Notes: generated from the sequence alone by a model not told the origin. Positions 32,440-45,889 are shown, numbered from the stretch's first letter. The stretch is DNA of 64,000 nt from Polytrichum commune (GCA_950295325.1 OX485804.1:26226001-26290000); one strand, 5' to 3'. Made by a program: numbers and translations.

Positions 32440-32690
32440 TCTAAAGACCACTTCACACTCGAGCTGGAAGACCCTTGACACATGATACATAATTTATGCG
32501 ATTGGTCGAGAAGCCAGAGACCATCCAAGCTCACTTTACACTAGAAGACCTGAGAACCCATCAATTACAAAATTGGATGAGCCCATCATTTCCACCAATA
32601 CAAGCTTTGGATGATTTTCAAGGGCCCTTAGATTTTCCACGGTCACGGCTCTCGGGTGCGTGTGTAAAGCGGCCCTAAAAGCTCAACACC
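32440..32690. mobile_element. TIR element with GGCCGCTTTACAC-type ends
   Basis: Left GACCACTTCACACTCGAGCT. Right, read inward, GGGCCGCTTTACACACGCAC. The interior shares TCAATTACAAAATTGGAT and TTTGGATGATTTTCAAGGGC with 45890-46390, where the same two ends recur further apart. CTAAA flanks this copy on both sides but the other copy does not confirm it, so the superfamily is open. Confidence 0.55.
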
Positions 32691-33309
32691 ACCTTTCGCA
32701 AATAACTCAAAAGTATGCCCCAAAGAAGAATGTTGTAGCATTCCATTTCCATTTCCATCAACACTCCAATCCATCTGGGAACTCAAGGACCATTCCTTCT
32801 TGCTCAAGGAAATTCGTGAAGGAAGATGGTGGAGCAGCTAAAGTAGGAGTTTGGAGCAGAAGACAAAAGGTTGGAGTCCTTGAGAAGAAAGCGGGAAAAT
32901 AATTGACAAGATGTGGGAATTTTTTTTTTTAATTTTTTTAATTTTTTTTGCATGTTGGAGCGGAAAGAAAAAGGGCTAGTGTAGTGCCAAACAAAGTTCA
33001 TTTCATGTGCACACGTGGTCATTCATTCGGCGGGTCAACATGGACGTTGTTTACTTCTCCAAAGTCGAAAGGGAATCGCTCTAAGCTTTTGGGCATCCAA
33101 AGACATGAAGAACATGACATAGTTCGACCACAAGAATTGCCTTTGGGCATGTGTACGTGCCTCACATGGGAAGTATGTCTCGTTTCCTACTTCCTTTTGT
33201 TGGGTGGCTAGAAATCCCGGGGAGTCCTTCCTTTGGATTTAGTGGCATCACTTGAGAACAAGGGGTCTTTAAGGTGGGGTTTACTTCATGACATTACTAA
33301 TGCCACCTT

Positions 33310-33815
33310 CTCACCTGATTTTAGCTAAGACTAAAAGTATTTCCTGAAAATCGGGTAAAGCTCCTTTAGTTTTAGTGGAGGCATCCGGCTATCCCAATGC
33401 ACCTGCAAGAACTTGCTCCGGAGATTTTTAGGTAGGTTTTAGTTTCGTAGCTTTCACACATGTTCATTGTTTTATCGACCAAGCAATGAATGTTGGGTAG
33501 TTTTTGTCCCATCCCCAAATGCCTTACTACTCCCCTATCTTACCATCGGTTTTTGTTAATGGAGCTCCTCGTGCCCTCATAGCTAAGACTAAAAGACAAC
33601 CAATCACAAGGGCAGGATGCGACACTTTTAAAGCTCCTATATTCTTGCCTCATGTTTAGGTACCGATGGGAGGGAGGGTCGGTGCCTGAGGCTTAAAACC
33701 TCCACTTTTAAGCCATGCCACATCATTTGCCAACTAGGCTCGGCACTAGATAATGTCAATGGTGTGAAGGCCGGGTTGTTAGAACCAACTTTTAGTCTTA
33801 GCTAAAGTCAGGTGG
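33310..33815. mobile_element. TIR element, TTTAGCTAAGACTAAAAG ends
   Basis: About 506 bp. The left end is CACCTGATTTTAGCTAAGAC and the right end is its near-complement, GTCTTAGCTAAAGTCAGGTG. A third copy of the word TAGCTAAGACTAAAAGAC occurs inside at 33579-33597. No transposase sequence and no clear duplication at the borders. Confidence 0.65.
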
Positions 33816-34094
33816 GAAAAGGGCATAAGTCTAGGATCTTAGCTCCTCTGTTTAAATGGGGAGGGTCAACTTATTTTGGGTGGAGTTTGTATGACTGTTG
33901 GGTTTGTATTTTAAAGTATCCTTTGTTGGCACCGGTGGTGGAGTTGTTGGGCAGGTGTGTTGTCCCACATGGGCTCTGGGCAACATGTTATTATCAAAGA
34001 GTTCTCCATTTACGCAAGATGGAGAACTCCTAGTTGTCGGTTCATTGTGTCATAATGATCTAAGAATGATTTCAAGTCTAGGAAGCCAAAAGGT

Positions 34095-34330
34095 TACATG
34101 GACTAGAAGTACATCAGGTCGGTCTCAAACCATCTAAAATTTCTAGAGTGGCAGAGTGCAGTAGCCTCTGTGGGATAGAGGCTAATATCAACTTGTTGGT
34201 CCAATTGAAAGAAAGACTCGAGGCTCCATAATACTACATTCTCAAATAGCAATGCAAACTTATCACTGATGGAGTTATATAGGGGACCACTTGAACACAA
34301 AGTGTGCCTCATCTTCAACTACATAATGAA
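34095..34330 (-). pseudogene. LINE ORF2 C-terminal fragment
   Basis: On the minus strand the frame reads VEDEAHFVFK, then a stretch like FENVVLWSLESFFQLDQQVD and SLYPTEATALCHSRN. The same segment lies at 57950-58460, also on the minus strand, where NHRLAIE precedes it. DEAHF after a small Cys-like module is typical of the C-terminal part of plant LINE ORF2 proteins. It is a 5'- and 3'-truncated scrap. Confidence 0.6.
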
Positions 34331-34449
34331 TAGTGTTCAAGCTAAGTAATGTATATTTTATAATAGATTTCAAGCCAAAAAAAAGAAGGACACTATGCCC
34401 AAGTTTTCTAGCCCCACTGTGCAAGATCCTATTGTTGATTGATGTTATG

Positions 34450-34515
34450 TTAACCCCTAAACATATGGAATGAATGAGAGGTATGCTCGTATACGACAAT
34501 TCTCTCTCTCCCACA
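34450..34515. mobile_element. Family 2 MITE, right end only (copy D)
   Basis: GGAATGAATGAGAGGTATGC followed by TCGTATACGACAATTCTCTC is the family's right end. No left end is found upstream, so this copy is truncated. It abuts the LINE scrap at 34095-34330. Confidence 0.6.
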
Positions 34516-34519
34516 AAAG

Positions 34520-36140
34520 ATGAAATGAATATACATGCAAGAGGGTAGATAAGTAAGTGTCACCACAAAGATCGAGTAACCGTCCCACCGGTGAAAACAA
34601 TGTATTTTGTGGAAGTTCCATCCCATTCCATTGGTTTAGGGTTTCGGGTGGGGATATACATTGGCATTGTGTAAACCTCTTGCAGTACTAGAGGAGTTGG
34701 GAATTAAAAAAATTAAATTAAATTAAAACTAAAAAAAGAGGTTTTGTACGGCCCGGAGATCTATTGAAGAGGTTCTTCATAAAATGTTGTAGTATACACC
34801 ATCAATACATATATTCCAAGGCATTTAGTTGCATCTTCTTGTAAATTAATTACAGTATGACCTGCATATTGATTAACATTCTTGATGCACTCAAACCCAT
34901 GAATGGCATGGGTATAATGTAGAGTGAGTCGATGATTTAGTTGGGAACTTAAGGTACATGTGGATCTTGAGAATATAACCATGGGATGCCACATCTAGTG
35001 CATATTCAGACTGAATTTGTATTAGTTGCGACATTCATAGTCGTATTCTCAAAGTCCACATGAACAAACGCACACCGCTTCACAATGTTATGGCATGTCG
35101 TGTTGACCATTTCAGTTTGAGTTTGAATTGTCTCTTGCAACCCATCACAAATCCTTCTTGATTTAAGGAGAGAGAAAAAAATATGTTTGGTTTAGTAATA
35201 ATGGTAACGCTATTGCCCATGTAATAGCAAACAATATGATCATAGTTTTCATCAATTTATTTTGTAGGAATTGGTTACCATAATGAATGCCACATACAAA
35301 CTTAACTCTCATATATTTCTTTTCACCTCTCCTTAGAACCACATCAACAGTTGTGGCCATTACAGTAAAAGTGCCCAAATTTGTCAACAACCCAATTCCA
35401 AAGCAACTCATTTTTTTAATCCCAAATTGGACAACTTTGTAATTCTAGATAAATACAAAGGATAGCATTCTATGGAGAGAAAGAAATTGCAACTCACTAC
35501 ATTAAAAGAGAAATTGGGGGAAACAAATTGTAATAGTCCACACCGTTAGCTTTGGGGCTTAAGCTCACAAAGAAACCTTGACTTTCATCAACCAGATAGA
35601 AACATTAGCTTCCTGGAGGAGCAGACACGAATGAAGAGTCTCTTTGCCCACGGACTACTACATCAACCATATTTAGATACCATTCAACTGCAATTTTCGG
35701 ACTCAATTGCATTGACCTCCTTGTGAATTTCCTCATTTTCAAAAATGTTGTGTGGATTTCTCCAAGCACTTTAGGAATCCCAATTGCTCAAAGCGGCCGT
35801 TATAGGCTCTTCTACGTCACAAAAAGATTTGTTCCTCGGCACTCATGAAAAGGGAGATGCCAAAATGCCCCAACAACAATAAGTGGTGTTATTTTCGCAA
35901 TGCGGCAATGGGAGGGCCAAGAAGAAGCAAAGAACAAAAGCATCCCATTACCGACACGTCACACACGCTCCAAAAGCGAAAGCGGGTGCACATCAAGTCA
36001 CGAGCACTTGAACCTTTTTTAGGGATGGATGGATGGATGGATGGTGGCCTTTTTGAGGCTAGTTTTGTGTGGCAACCACCTAGAAACCATGCCTTGTAAA
36101 CTAGCTAGCTTTACATAAGAGTTATAAGCTCAAGGGCCGA
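34520..36140. other. No convincing gene; two adjacent minus-strand frames of unclear nature
   Basis: Minus-strand frames at 35163-35411 (82 codons, with a hydrophobic stretch MIILFAITWAIALPLLL) and 34761-34994 (77 codons) lie in series, separated by stops. They may be remnants of a decayed gene, but I recognise no family. At 36020-36042 there is a short (GGAT)n run. Confidence 0.3.
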
Positions 36141-36146
36141 TTACAC

Positions 36147-36350
36147 CAATCTCCGGGGAGGATTTTGCGCATAATCGGTCGAGATCCTAGTGTTCCCAAG
36201 TCCAACTAGTTACATGTTACGATCATTTGGTATTTCTTCAATAATTCGAGGCATATTCCATATATTTTCCTCTAAAATGATTAGTGATCTTCTTGAAGTA
36301 CTTCAACTTCAACCATTTATTTCTCAAATTCAACCGGTTTCATCTGTAAC
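36147..36350. mobile_element. hAT-type MITE (family 1), right end missing
   Basis: Starts CAATCTCCGGGGAGGATTTT and runs through the family interior to TTCATCTGTAAC. The expected right end is missing, and the left end of another TIR element (CTACACTGATTATC, as at 29978) follows directly. This fits interruption or replacement of the end by that element, which is present only to about 36440. Confidence 0.7.
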
Positions 36351-37328
36351 TACACTGATTATCTCAATTAGTGTGTGTTACTATTCAGAGTTACGCAATG
36401 CACTAACATCTTACTCAAGAGTTCAGTTTTTATTGACGAATGTTCAATAGGATATAACATAGGTCTCCTAGATCACAATCTATTATCGGTTTAGGTCTTG
36501 GGTTCAAGAGGAATTTGAAGTGGCATTACCCTTGTTGGGTTAAGGTATGGATGGACTTCCTAACATTATCAGCCACATGGGTGATCTTTGGCCTTCATTT
36601 GTTGTGCGGCAGTTAGGGTGAGCGGCTCCTTGTTTCCTAGCTCGTCCACTAACCTTGGAAGATGTCAACTATAACATATGGGGCCCCCAACCAAACTAGT
36701 AATATTCATTTGGTATTCCTACATCCAAGCGGACACTTGGAGAATTTGGATGGAGCTATACTGCACTCCCGGTCAGCCCATCACTATTCACATGAAGCAT
36801 CGTCCATCAACAATAAAAAAAAAATCCATCCCAACACTATTCACTCACTATTGACAATACCGACATTGTTCACAACACTCCTACTATTCACACCGGCATC
36901 AATTTCGTCCGATTCTCTAAGCTTCTTCCCATGAACATAAGGTAATGGAAGGAAGTATAGCCCATAGTAGAGGCTAAGTATGGAACGCAACACAAGCATG
37001 CAATTGAGCGATGTCATGTTGGATCTATTAATTACACGACTTCAACTAATGAATTCCCGGAAGCCAAGCCAAGCCAAGCCAAGCCAAGCCAACAAGGTGC
37101 ATGTGACATGCATAAAAATCACACGAAGGTCCATTAATCTACTATTCTTGTTACACTTATTGTTATCGAGGGGTGTTCCTTCGGCCAAATTCACACCAAT
37201 GTGCTTCGTTCTATTTGTAATGGTGTACTTGTGACAGGCCTGTGCAAATCTGGCCTCCTATTTTGAACTCGTGGTGTAAGGTACTTGCGGCATTTGAACT
37301 ACAAATCCGCTTCATTGTGACCAAAGTG

Positions 37329-37354
37329 GAGAGAGAGAGAGAGAGAGAGAGAGA
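37329..37354. repeat. (GA)n microsatellite
   Basis: Uninterrupted GA run of about 13 units. From 36445 to 37420 I see no gene. A short AGCCA tandem tract lies at 37060-37091. Confidence 0.9.
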
Positions 37355-37422
37355 TCTCGTGCATGTGAAGTGTAGGGAGCCTAATGTACGGTGCGAGTGA
37401 GTCATGTCATTTGAAGGCGTGA

Positions 37423-37500
37423 AGGGGGATTTATTGCATGCAAGCATAGTACCCCCCCCCCCCGCATTCATCCAATGGATGTTACTTCTTTCGTGGAGTT
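37423..37500. mobile_element. Family 2 MITE, left end only (copy E)
   Basis: GAAGGGGGATTTATTGCATG, CAAGCATAGTAC, a C-run at 37452-37463, then TCATCCAATGGATGTTAC corresponds to the family's left end. No matching right end follows, so the copy is truncated. Confidence 0.5.
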
Positions 37501-37785
37501 CACTTCACACCGGAATTAATTAGCCTCAAAGATCTCAAATTTTAGTCTAGACTTGAATATGAGCGACGAATTAGGGTTGGTTTTCATGTAGGCGGGCGTT
37601 CCCACTAGATTCTAGTGGGAATGTGGATGCCATCTGGCGGTCTCTATGATTCCACTAGACTTTGATGGGCATGTGGCCTATGTGGAAACTAACCCTCAGT
37701 CACAAACTCACAAAGGAAGGGTTGGTTTTTTAAACATGGATGGAGGAGGGGAGCTCTTGTGTGTGTGTAGCAACTCCCGTTTGGC

Positions 37786-38007
37786 ATTATTATGGGAGTG
37801 CCTATTAGAATTATGCTCCATAACATCATTCAGATCCATGACAGTGTTCCTATGAGATTGACATCATTCCACAAAACATTCCCGGAGATTTCCCTCATTC
37901 GGACCAAATGTGGTCTCCGGGAATATTTTGTGGAATATTGTCAATCCCACAAAACATTGTTAAGGATCCGAATAATGTTATGTCTTGAGAATATACCATA
38001 ATATGTC

Positions 38008-38049
<42 letters not shown>

Positions 38050-38290
38050 GAACCTATGTTGAACCTATTATAGAGATGTCTATTATAATTATGCTCCCTA
38101 ACATTATTCAAATCCATAATAATGTTATGTGGGACTGACAGTACTCCACAGAATATTTCGATATATTCCCTCATTCAATATGAACGAAAAAATATTCAAG
38201 AATATTCCACAAAATATCGTCAGTCCCACAAAACATTGTTTTGGATCTGAATAATGTTATGTCTTGAGAACATACCATACTATGTCTCGA
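37786..38290. repeat. Two tandem foldback elements, ~285-bp spacing
   Basis: Each unit is a long palindrome. In the first (about 37800-37995) the left arm includes ATTCCACAAAACATTCCCGG and the right arm its near-complement around 37916-37945. Pairing extends outward through GATTGACA..TTGTCAATC and TAACATCATTC..GAATAATGTTA to about 85-bp arms. The second unit (about 38080-38275) has the same layout with different substitutions. They are separated by the (TG)n tract 38012-38048. Possibly foldback MITEs duplicated in tandem. Confidence 0.75.
38012..38048. repeat. (TG)n microsatellite
   Basis: About 18 uninterrupted TG units lying between the two foldback units. Confidence 0.95.
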
Positions 38291-38299
38291 TATAGATAA

Positions 38300-40780
38300 A
38301 CAAACAGATATGTTGAACCCATGTCGTCCCCAAAAAACACATCATGCTTTAAGGGTTAAACTTTACGTTGTTTCATATATATGGCACCACAACAATCCAT
38401 CATTCCAACTTCCTCCCAAGCATAATATGAGACCTTTAACTTCAAATTATCATTGCCTTCTCAGTTTATGTGCTTAACTTGCTCTAGACATTAGCGCAAC
38501 CTCTCACTACACTGATCATCCCAATTAGTGAGGGTGGTATTAATTAATTCTCAAAGCACGCACTATTTAGCCAAATCCCAAAGTTTTCAAGGGTTGAATG
38601 TTTGGCCAAGTGATACTTAATCATGAATGCATGCTCATTCACCATAGATTTCAAGAAAATCTATGGTGCTTGCTCCAAGGTGTCCGTAGAGTGATAAATA
38701 AGAACATGGAAACAATTGCTTGTCAGTGAATATTGTCAAGCACCGGTACTTGTAGTCAACAAAATGCCAAGTGTCGGTGGTACTTTCAATGAACAATGCC
38801 AAGTGCTGGTACTCTCAGTCAACAAGACCACGTGCCAACGCTTTCGGTGAATTGTGTTGCTATGAGTAGTATTCTCAGTGAATACCGTAGTACCTTTACC
38901 ACTTCGGCACTAAGTAAACTATTTCAAGGAGGAAAAAAAATGTTTTATTTGGAAATTGTATTTTTAAAATATCATAAATTAATATGCAAAACAAACAAGC
39001 TTTCCTTTGAATCCGGGATTGTATCATCTAGCAAATAGAAACGATGCTACTCAATTACCTATAAAAACTGGAGTGATGAAGCTACTACAGTAGTGTCCAA
39101 AGTAACAATGCTTCCTAGACCTTTTGGTGGCACTAACTTCATAGCATAGAGAAATTTAGTGTCACCTTCACTAATTTCCCACACTCACTATTAACCCTCC
39201 CTCCACTAATTGGAATAATCGGTGTCATGAACCCCTAAAATACGAGGCATTTGTGTGCAATAGAGTTCGCACCCATCAACGTGCCTTGGAATTGACCTTC
39301 AACCCCCTCAAATGAGCAAGGCAATGTATGCATCGTAAATGGACGTTGTGTTGTAAAATGGCGTAAATTTTATAGCAAAAACACCAAGATGGATGGAGCA
39401 AATGGGCCAATGGGTGGTGAATGGGCCCGGATTACTAGCCAAGCTAAACACCCATACCGCCATAGAACGTCATTTGGAGTTTGCGACATTGGGAAGTGTT
39501 TGGGAATTAGAATTAGAACAATCTGATGTATTAAGAAAAAGCCATTTGAGGCTTAGGGTGGAAAGCCATATGAGGCTTAGGGTTAATACCCTGGTCCCAG
39601 GGTATAAAGTTAAATAGTAAACCCTAGACTCAACCCGGGTACCTACAGACTATGGCTCTAAACACCACCGTGTTACAGTCCGGGTATCCCGAGGGTATCA
39701 GGTAGCTAAGTTAGCTTAGAGGCAGCTAAACCCCGGTTATCCCGAGGGTATGCACCTAGGTATCAGCCTAGGTAGGTATGGCCAACACATTGGTGCGCTC
39801 AGATGGTAACACGTGGCATTTACATTATTTTATTGTGTTTATGCGTATAAATCCCCTCTTCTACCGTATCGGGTAGTTCTAGAGGGCCGGGGATTCGTGG
39901 CACTCACTAAAAATCATCCGTGCGGATGAAAAAAACACAAGAATCATCTAAATGGCTATTTTTGGTGAATTTTATTCCGGAAATAGAGTCAAAGGCCCCG
40001 AATTAGTCTAGTGACATCACATTCGAATGAATCAGCCCTCAACCCCATAGGGGGGCTTTTTTTATTGGAGCCACTTCATCCACGATATCTTGGATGGATG
40101 ATTTTTAGTGAGTGCCACGAATCCCCAGCCGTTCTAGAGGTTTGCACCTTAATAATGTCCAAAATACCATTTGCATAGTATTCCTCTTACAACAGGAAGT
40201 ATAGACAACCCAAAGTGATGAATGCCTATGCCATATGCACGGGTGTTTCATGGCTAGTGTTGCATTTTTTTAATTCTAGAGGTCGGAGGCGGCATTATAA
40301 AATACATTCAAAATTATTTCAAATCGTTTTTAATGGTTTTTTATTTCAAATCATCGAAGACATCAATCCGTGAGGTTCTTTATGGCAAATCATTGTCAGA
40401 AACATTCCCCTCTTTTAAGATTAGTTCTTCGAGCCCTTCTCCACCCAAGTATTGATCCAAGAGTACGCATGGATCATCCCCCGATGCAATATCCATATTC
40501 CGGTATTGGTCAATTCGTGTGGCATGGCTTGGGGCTTCGACACTGCTGTTGAGTTTGAATGTACTATTGCTATACGGTAATAAGGAACAATTGACGAAGT
40601 TATGTGTGTCTATATTTTCCCTATTAACCTGGACTAACTATAGTAATGAATTTATAATTGAAAACATAAAAAATGCCTCAAAATTTGCCGAGTATTTTAA
40701 AATGCATGTTTTAAAATAAATCAATAATATTTGCACCCCTATTCTTGACACTGTGTGAGAGAGTATGTCATCCATACTAA
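38300..40780. other. Intergenic, repeats only
   Basis: No gene seen. A repeat at 38890-39020 (ACCTTTACCACTTCGGCACT, TAAACTATTT, CCTTTGAATCC) recurs at 45125-45265. A single TIR-element end is at 38508-38545. The words AGGTGGAAAGCCATATGAGG-like are duplicated at 39538-39585, and CCCGAGGGTAT is repeated at 39688 and 39739. Confidence 0.4.
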
Positions 40781-41165
40781 CCTCTACACTAAATGTGATA
40801 CTTAGTGTCACCAATTCTAATTGCCTTGCTCAATACTATTTGTAAACCCCAGTAAAGTGTCACCAACACTAAATGTTAACCCCACATTATTTGTCATTCC
40901 CAATAAGTTTCTTTTTGGGGGTTATAGAATTACAGTGTTGCAATTACTGTCACTTACCAAGTCATTTTTCATCCAAACTTCAATCATCTGTGACAATATT
41001 CCATCACAACTGGATGACAAGAGAAGGTAGGGTTTTGGCCAATGGATGAACTCATTCATCATCCATGACACTATTTGTTCACTTATTCATAAGAAGTGTC
41101 GTCCGAAAAGTTACCCTAGTGACATAAAATACCATATGACACAAAATAACATTTTTAGTGTTGTT
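40780..41165. repeat. Repeat with many TTTAGTGT/ACACTAAA words
   Basis: CTACACTAAATGTGATACTTAGTGTCACC at the left, ACACTAAATGTTAACC in the middle and ATTTTTAGTGTTGTTTTTG at the right. The words resemble the subterminal repeats of the TIR elements at 50028 and 53909, but I could not define ends here. Confidence 0.35.
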
Positions 41166-41169
41166 TTTG

Positions 41170-43635
41170 TACAAGACGGGACATGATTCCCTCACCTATG
41201 GCTCATAAACACCATGAGTGGGTGAATATATGTCTCGTTATTTGTCATTCGCCTTTCTCTTGCTAGTTATGTAGTTCATAATCGTTACAACAATTAAAGA
41301 GGTTAACAAGTGGGAAACTTATTGCAACAAAGGGAAGTGCTACACAACCGACTTCTAGAGACTAGAAAACTACATAAGAATGATGGGCCGTTAAATTTTT
41401 ATCGTAAACATCGAAGAGTGTCGTGATAATTATGTTACTTTGTTATCATCCTCTATTGTATGCCACGTTATACTATAACCAAGTGAACATTGTTAGAGAA
41501 TATCAAGACGTAAATTGCATGAAACTTGCATCTCGGGGCAATCACACCCCCCCCCCTTACGTTTGCTACCCTATGTTATATGCCATAGATATTACAAAAA
41601 TGATGATAATTTTTCCACATATACATAACCATTGATAATATCTTCTTTATATATATATTTTTTAAAGGTTTAGACATCTTCGTTTTTTGTAGTAATTGTT
41701 TTAGCTCAATTTTGCGTCATTCTAGTTTAAAACGGTATGTTTTATTAGAAAAACAAATCTTCAAATTTGATTATGGTTTTTTTACTATGTAATAGATACC
41801 ATGTATATCTACTCATGAAAAGAAAAATTCATAAAATTTTGACCTATTTTGATGATGCTTTATGTAAAAAGTAGATTTTTTTTTGAATCGCACGTTATGT
41901 TCAACTTGACAATGGAATGCACCCCCGGGGACTTGCATTCTACACCGCAAGGTGTAGTTATATCATTATATACGACAACCCTTTGAAAGTTTGTGATATG
42001 TGTACTTCTACTCGCATCATTAGAGTAGGGAGAGTGAAGGGCTAGTATGGAGTTCATGATCAATAGTATGGAATTGTCCTTACACGACCAATAGTATGTC
42101 CACTAGGCTCACTTGAAGACAACTTCGGGAGTCTTAACAAACTCGAAACCCATTTGAATTCTTACATACAATCATGGCACTCGATCCTCACGTCCTCGTT
42201 CAATGATAAGTATGGCATGTGAGGAATCACCTTCGAGTTTTCGTCCACACGAATGGCCATTTTACACACGTGACCAAGGGCCGTGAGATGATTTTGATTG
42301 AAGAGCTTCTCGTGATCATGGTTGGCGGTCCAAAGACCGTGACCATGAGAAATCCACATCACTTTTTTAAAGCCTTAGCTTGAGCACGGGATGTTCATGT
42401 TCTTCAAATCAAAACGGAGCTTGTGTGATGAGGATCCCACGTGAAAATCCTTCCGGTTTTGCTTCTCAATGGGAGGGCACTCTCAAGGGCCATTTGAAAA
42501 CAACCCCAACCATAGTTGTTGAACATTATAGCTTACGTTTTCCGGGACCCCTTCTTGGCTATATTGTTGTGGGAGTAAGGAGGAATGAGGTACATCGGTG
42601 GTAACCGTTGCCACAACTACTCCTACTCCTACTTGCACAATTCCAATATAAGGCGTGGTCCTAGGTGGCACTACCTTAGTGGTGGTTTACTACCTTGATT
42701 TCCTTTTGAAGATGTAGCTAAGGTATATTGCCCTAGTTTCGTTAGGGTGCCCTCTTTATGTGCTCTAGGGAACAAATCCAAGAAAACATAGTCCTAGGGT
42801 TCCCAAAGTTCCCAATACAATGAACTAATGAGGGAGGAGAGTTGTTGGAATTGTGTGGAGCCCATCTTGATGAAGGATACTTAGAAGCACTTGCATGGAG
42901 AGGGAAGTACCGAAAATAAAGATCACAATCTCTATAAATATGACAAGGCAAGCGTGATTTCAAGGACAAGATAATTCCTTCCTATTCATTTGTTATGATT
43001 GGTTGACTAGGGTGTCAGATCATGACAACTTGGTCAGGGTATTTAGAACCAAGTTAGTGTATACTTAGCTCATAAGGTGTCGGTTCCAAAACACATGATG
43101 AGTGTGTAAAGAGAAACTTAGACGTATCTAGTAGACGAGATTTGCTTCTATGATAGGAGTTGTTCAATTCTAGAATGAGACTTTTTGAAGTCTTTCACAA
43201 AGCACTCTACATTACTTAGCAACGTGGGCCCTCATATTATAACAATGGGACGATGGGAGCTCAGTTTGAATTTGAGTCTTCATGCACAACTTTTCTAGCA
43301 TCCGGCTATTATATTTTGAGGGCCCACAACACGAGAGTTGGACGTTGAGTAATGTTATGTAGTGGAAGACTTTAGAAATTCATAACTAATTCAAAATGAT
43401 AAATCAAACTCAAAAAATTAGGGTAGATTTTTGTTCACATCCTCTACATGGAATAAACATTTCATGCCAAACGCCAATGTACATAAATAGAAAATTTGCT
43501 CAACATGTAGATGACAAAAATAGGGTAGCATACCTTACCATGGAGTGCCAGTGAGAACTTCAAAGGCCAAATCAGTTGTCTCCCGCTCTACAAGTTGCAT
43601 AATAGGAGGGAATTTTTTGTATCACAATCACTAAG
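41170..43635. other. Intergenic stretch, no gene seen
   Basis: No conserved frame and no recognised repeat family. AT-rich patches at 41640-41880. Short frames on both strands around 42160-42970 look random. Confidence 0.4.
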
Positions 43636-43639
43636 GTAT

Positions 43640-44000
43640 ATGCCCATGTTGAAGACGCTTCCAACTCCACATACAAACATTGTATATTGAATTGGATTGA
43701 GAGTTGTCTCTTATGGTTTGTAATGGCAAATTGTAAAGATTTTCATTTCAAGTTTCAAATTTGGAGCAGAGATGCAGAAGTTATGAGAGGTCAAAGTGAC
43801 TATAAATTCTCTTTTTAAGTGAACACACGAGCCCCTTCTCATTGTGTTGACCATTGAACCTAAATTGGTGTCTACATCTCGAGCATGTAGTCCAATCTCA
43901 TTATAAGACATGTCTTATTTATTTAGTTATGTTTGTTGAACTACAACCCTTGTCATTTACTACTCAAATGCGTGTGTGCAATTGAGAAGACCACATAAGA
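43640..44000. repeat. Dispersed repeat family R
   Basis: Begins CTTCCAACTCCACATACAAA and includes GAGGTCAAAGTGACTATAAA, CCATTGAACCTAAATTGGTG, GTAGTCCAATCTCATTA and AAGACATGTCTTATTTA. Matches 28100-28420 in order and spacing. Confidence 0.55.
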
Positions 44001-44474
44001 CCCACATACCTTATGGACAATAGTTATGTATAGATAAATGTCGTAGTTGTGGTTGCAGATGGTGAGCCCAAGCTACAACCACTTGTGTAGTTGTGTGTGT
44101 AACAAACACCCATCTCATGTACTTTGGGAGCCATGGCACAAACTTTAGGTTGGTTTACATTAGGGTCCAAGTTCAAGGAAACTTGGGATCCAAAACACTC
44201 TTAATGGCCAATTTCGACCATTCAAGTGGAAAACACACTACAGGTCCTCATTATCGAACTCAAGATTGGATCTCAAGCTTGAAAATCGGTTTCTCAAACT
44301 AGGATGAGTACTTTCTTGAGTTGGGCTGAACAAGATTTGGCAAGAAAATGGTTCTATATTGGTGCCACTTCAAGATTTTATACTTTGAACTTGGACCTTA
44401 GTGTAAAGTCCTTGGATATAAGGATTTTCTCTCGGTCAAAAGGATCACTCAATTTGAAATTTGTTGGGTCTTTG

Positions 44475-45800
44475 ACACTACACCGGTTATGGTATTTAGT
44501 GTCACACGTGTAATTGTATCTTCTACAATTTTATGTGGCCTATCCTAGGTTACACAATGGCCGACAACTTTACACTTGGCGTTAGTGTGGTCAATAATAT
44601 TTTCCTCTTGCATACTAAAATGTAAACACATGATAATGTGTTTAATGTTATATGCCCCTTTGCATGCTAAATTAGAAACACATGACACTTGGCATTAGCA
44701 TGGTCAATAATCTCCTTTTGCATATTAAAACATAACACTATCATTTCAAGCACTCCAATATGCTACAATAAATACCATAATGTAAGTACATTGTTTACAA
44801 CATTAATGTGGGTTTTAAGATAGCGTGGGTAGAAAATATTGTGGTCCACTTTACTTTATGTGTGGGTTGAGAATTAGGGTGGCTTATAAACTAATAGTAT
44901 ATTAAATGATAAAATGTCAAAAAAACATTACTATTTTGTATATTACTAACACTATACAAATTTTTAACACACAAAGATAAAAATGTTGTGTAAAAATCTT
45001 TGATTTCATATTCCTAATTTTGAACATATGATGATGGGGGGGGAAATGACATGGGTTAAGAAAAGTTACATTGATAATAATAATAAAAACTTATAGTACT
45101 GACAAAATTATGGTGGATCATAATATTGTAACACCTTTACCACTTCGACACTAATTAAACTATTTTGAGGGGTACAACAAAATTTTGGGAGTTTATTTTT
45201 TAGAATCTCAATAAATTAATGATTTTCCCTTTAAACCCAGGGTTGTTGAATCTAAATATAGAACATATTGCTTATTGTCCTATGAATAGTATAAGTGGTA
45301 AAGGTAGTACGGTCATAGGTGGAGAAGGTGTACACCTTCTTGTCTAATTAGTGTGGGTTACCATGTGAAGTTATGCATTGCTATAACATTTTACTAAGAG
45401 TATAATTTTCTACCCAAATAACATAAGTTCAGTAACTATTTAGTGCCACCTACTATTTGGAATTACTCAATGCTACACCTATTTATTATATATCTCATGG
45501 TTTACCAACAATTGTCAAATTGATTTTTTGGGTATTATGGAACAATAACAACTTTACTTGGTAAACAATTGCATGTATAGTAAAAAGACATAGCACTTTG
45601 TAACTCCAAATAGTGAGTGACAATAAATAACATATTTAGTGTAGTTAGTATGCACACCAAAGAATATGATATAATCTAGTTGGTAGAAAAATGACAACAT
45701 CAGTAAAACATTATTGCGACATGTAACTCCGAATGGCAACCCTTTCTAATTTGGCAAAAAGTGTAGTTACACACTTCAAAAAGTTACTCATGTTGACAAA
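44475..45800. repeat. Mosaic of TIR-element debris
   Basis: ACACTACACCGGTTATGGTATTTAG begins at about 44478 and TTTAGTG/ACACTAA words are frequent. The piece 45125-45265 repeats 38890-39020. Around 45340-45400 and 45695-45740 lie probable diverged ends of the 29978-type element (GTTACCATGTGAAGTTATGC; its partner TGTAACTCCGAATGGCAA). I could not separate the units cleanly. No gene. Confidence 0.35.
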
Positions 45801-45889
45801 TAGTGTCATGTTGATAATCAATGGACGTGATACTACTAGCCCCCTAGCATCTAAATAAGACCATTTTGCCAATAGTGTAAAGTACACTA

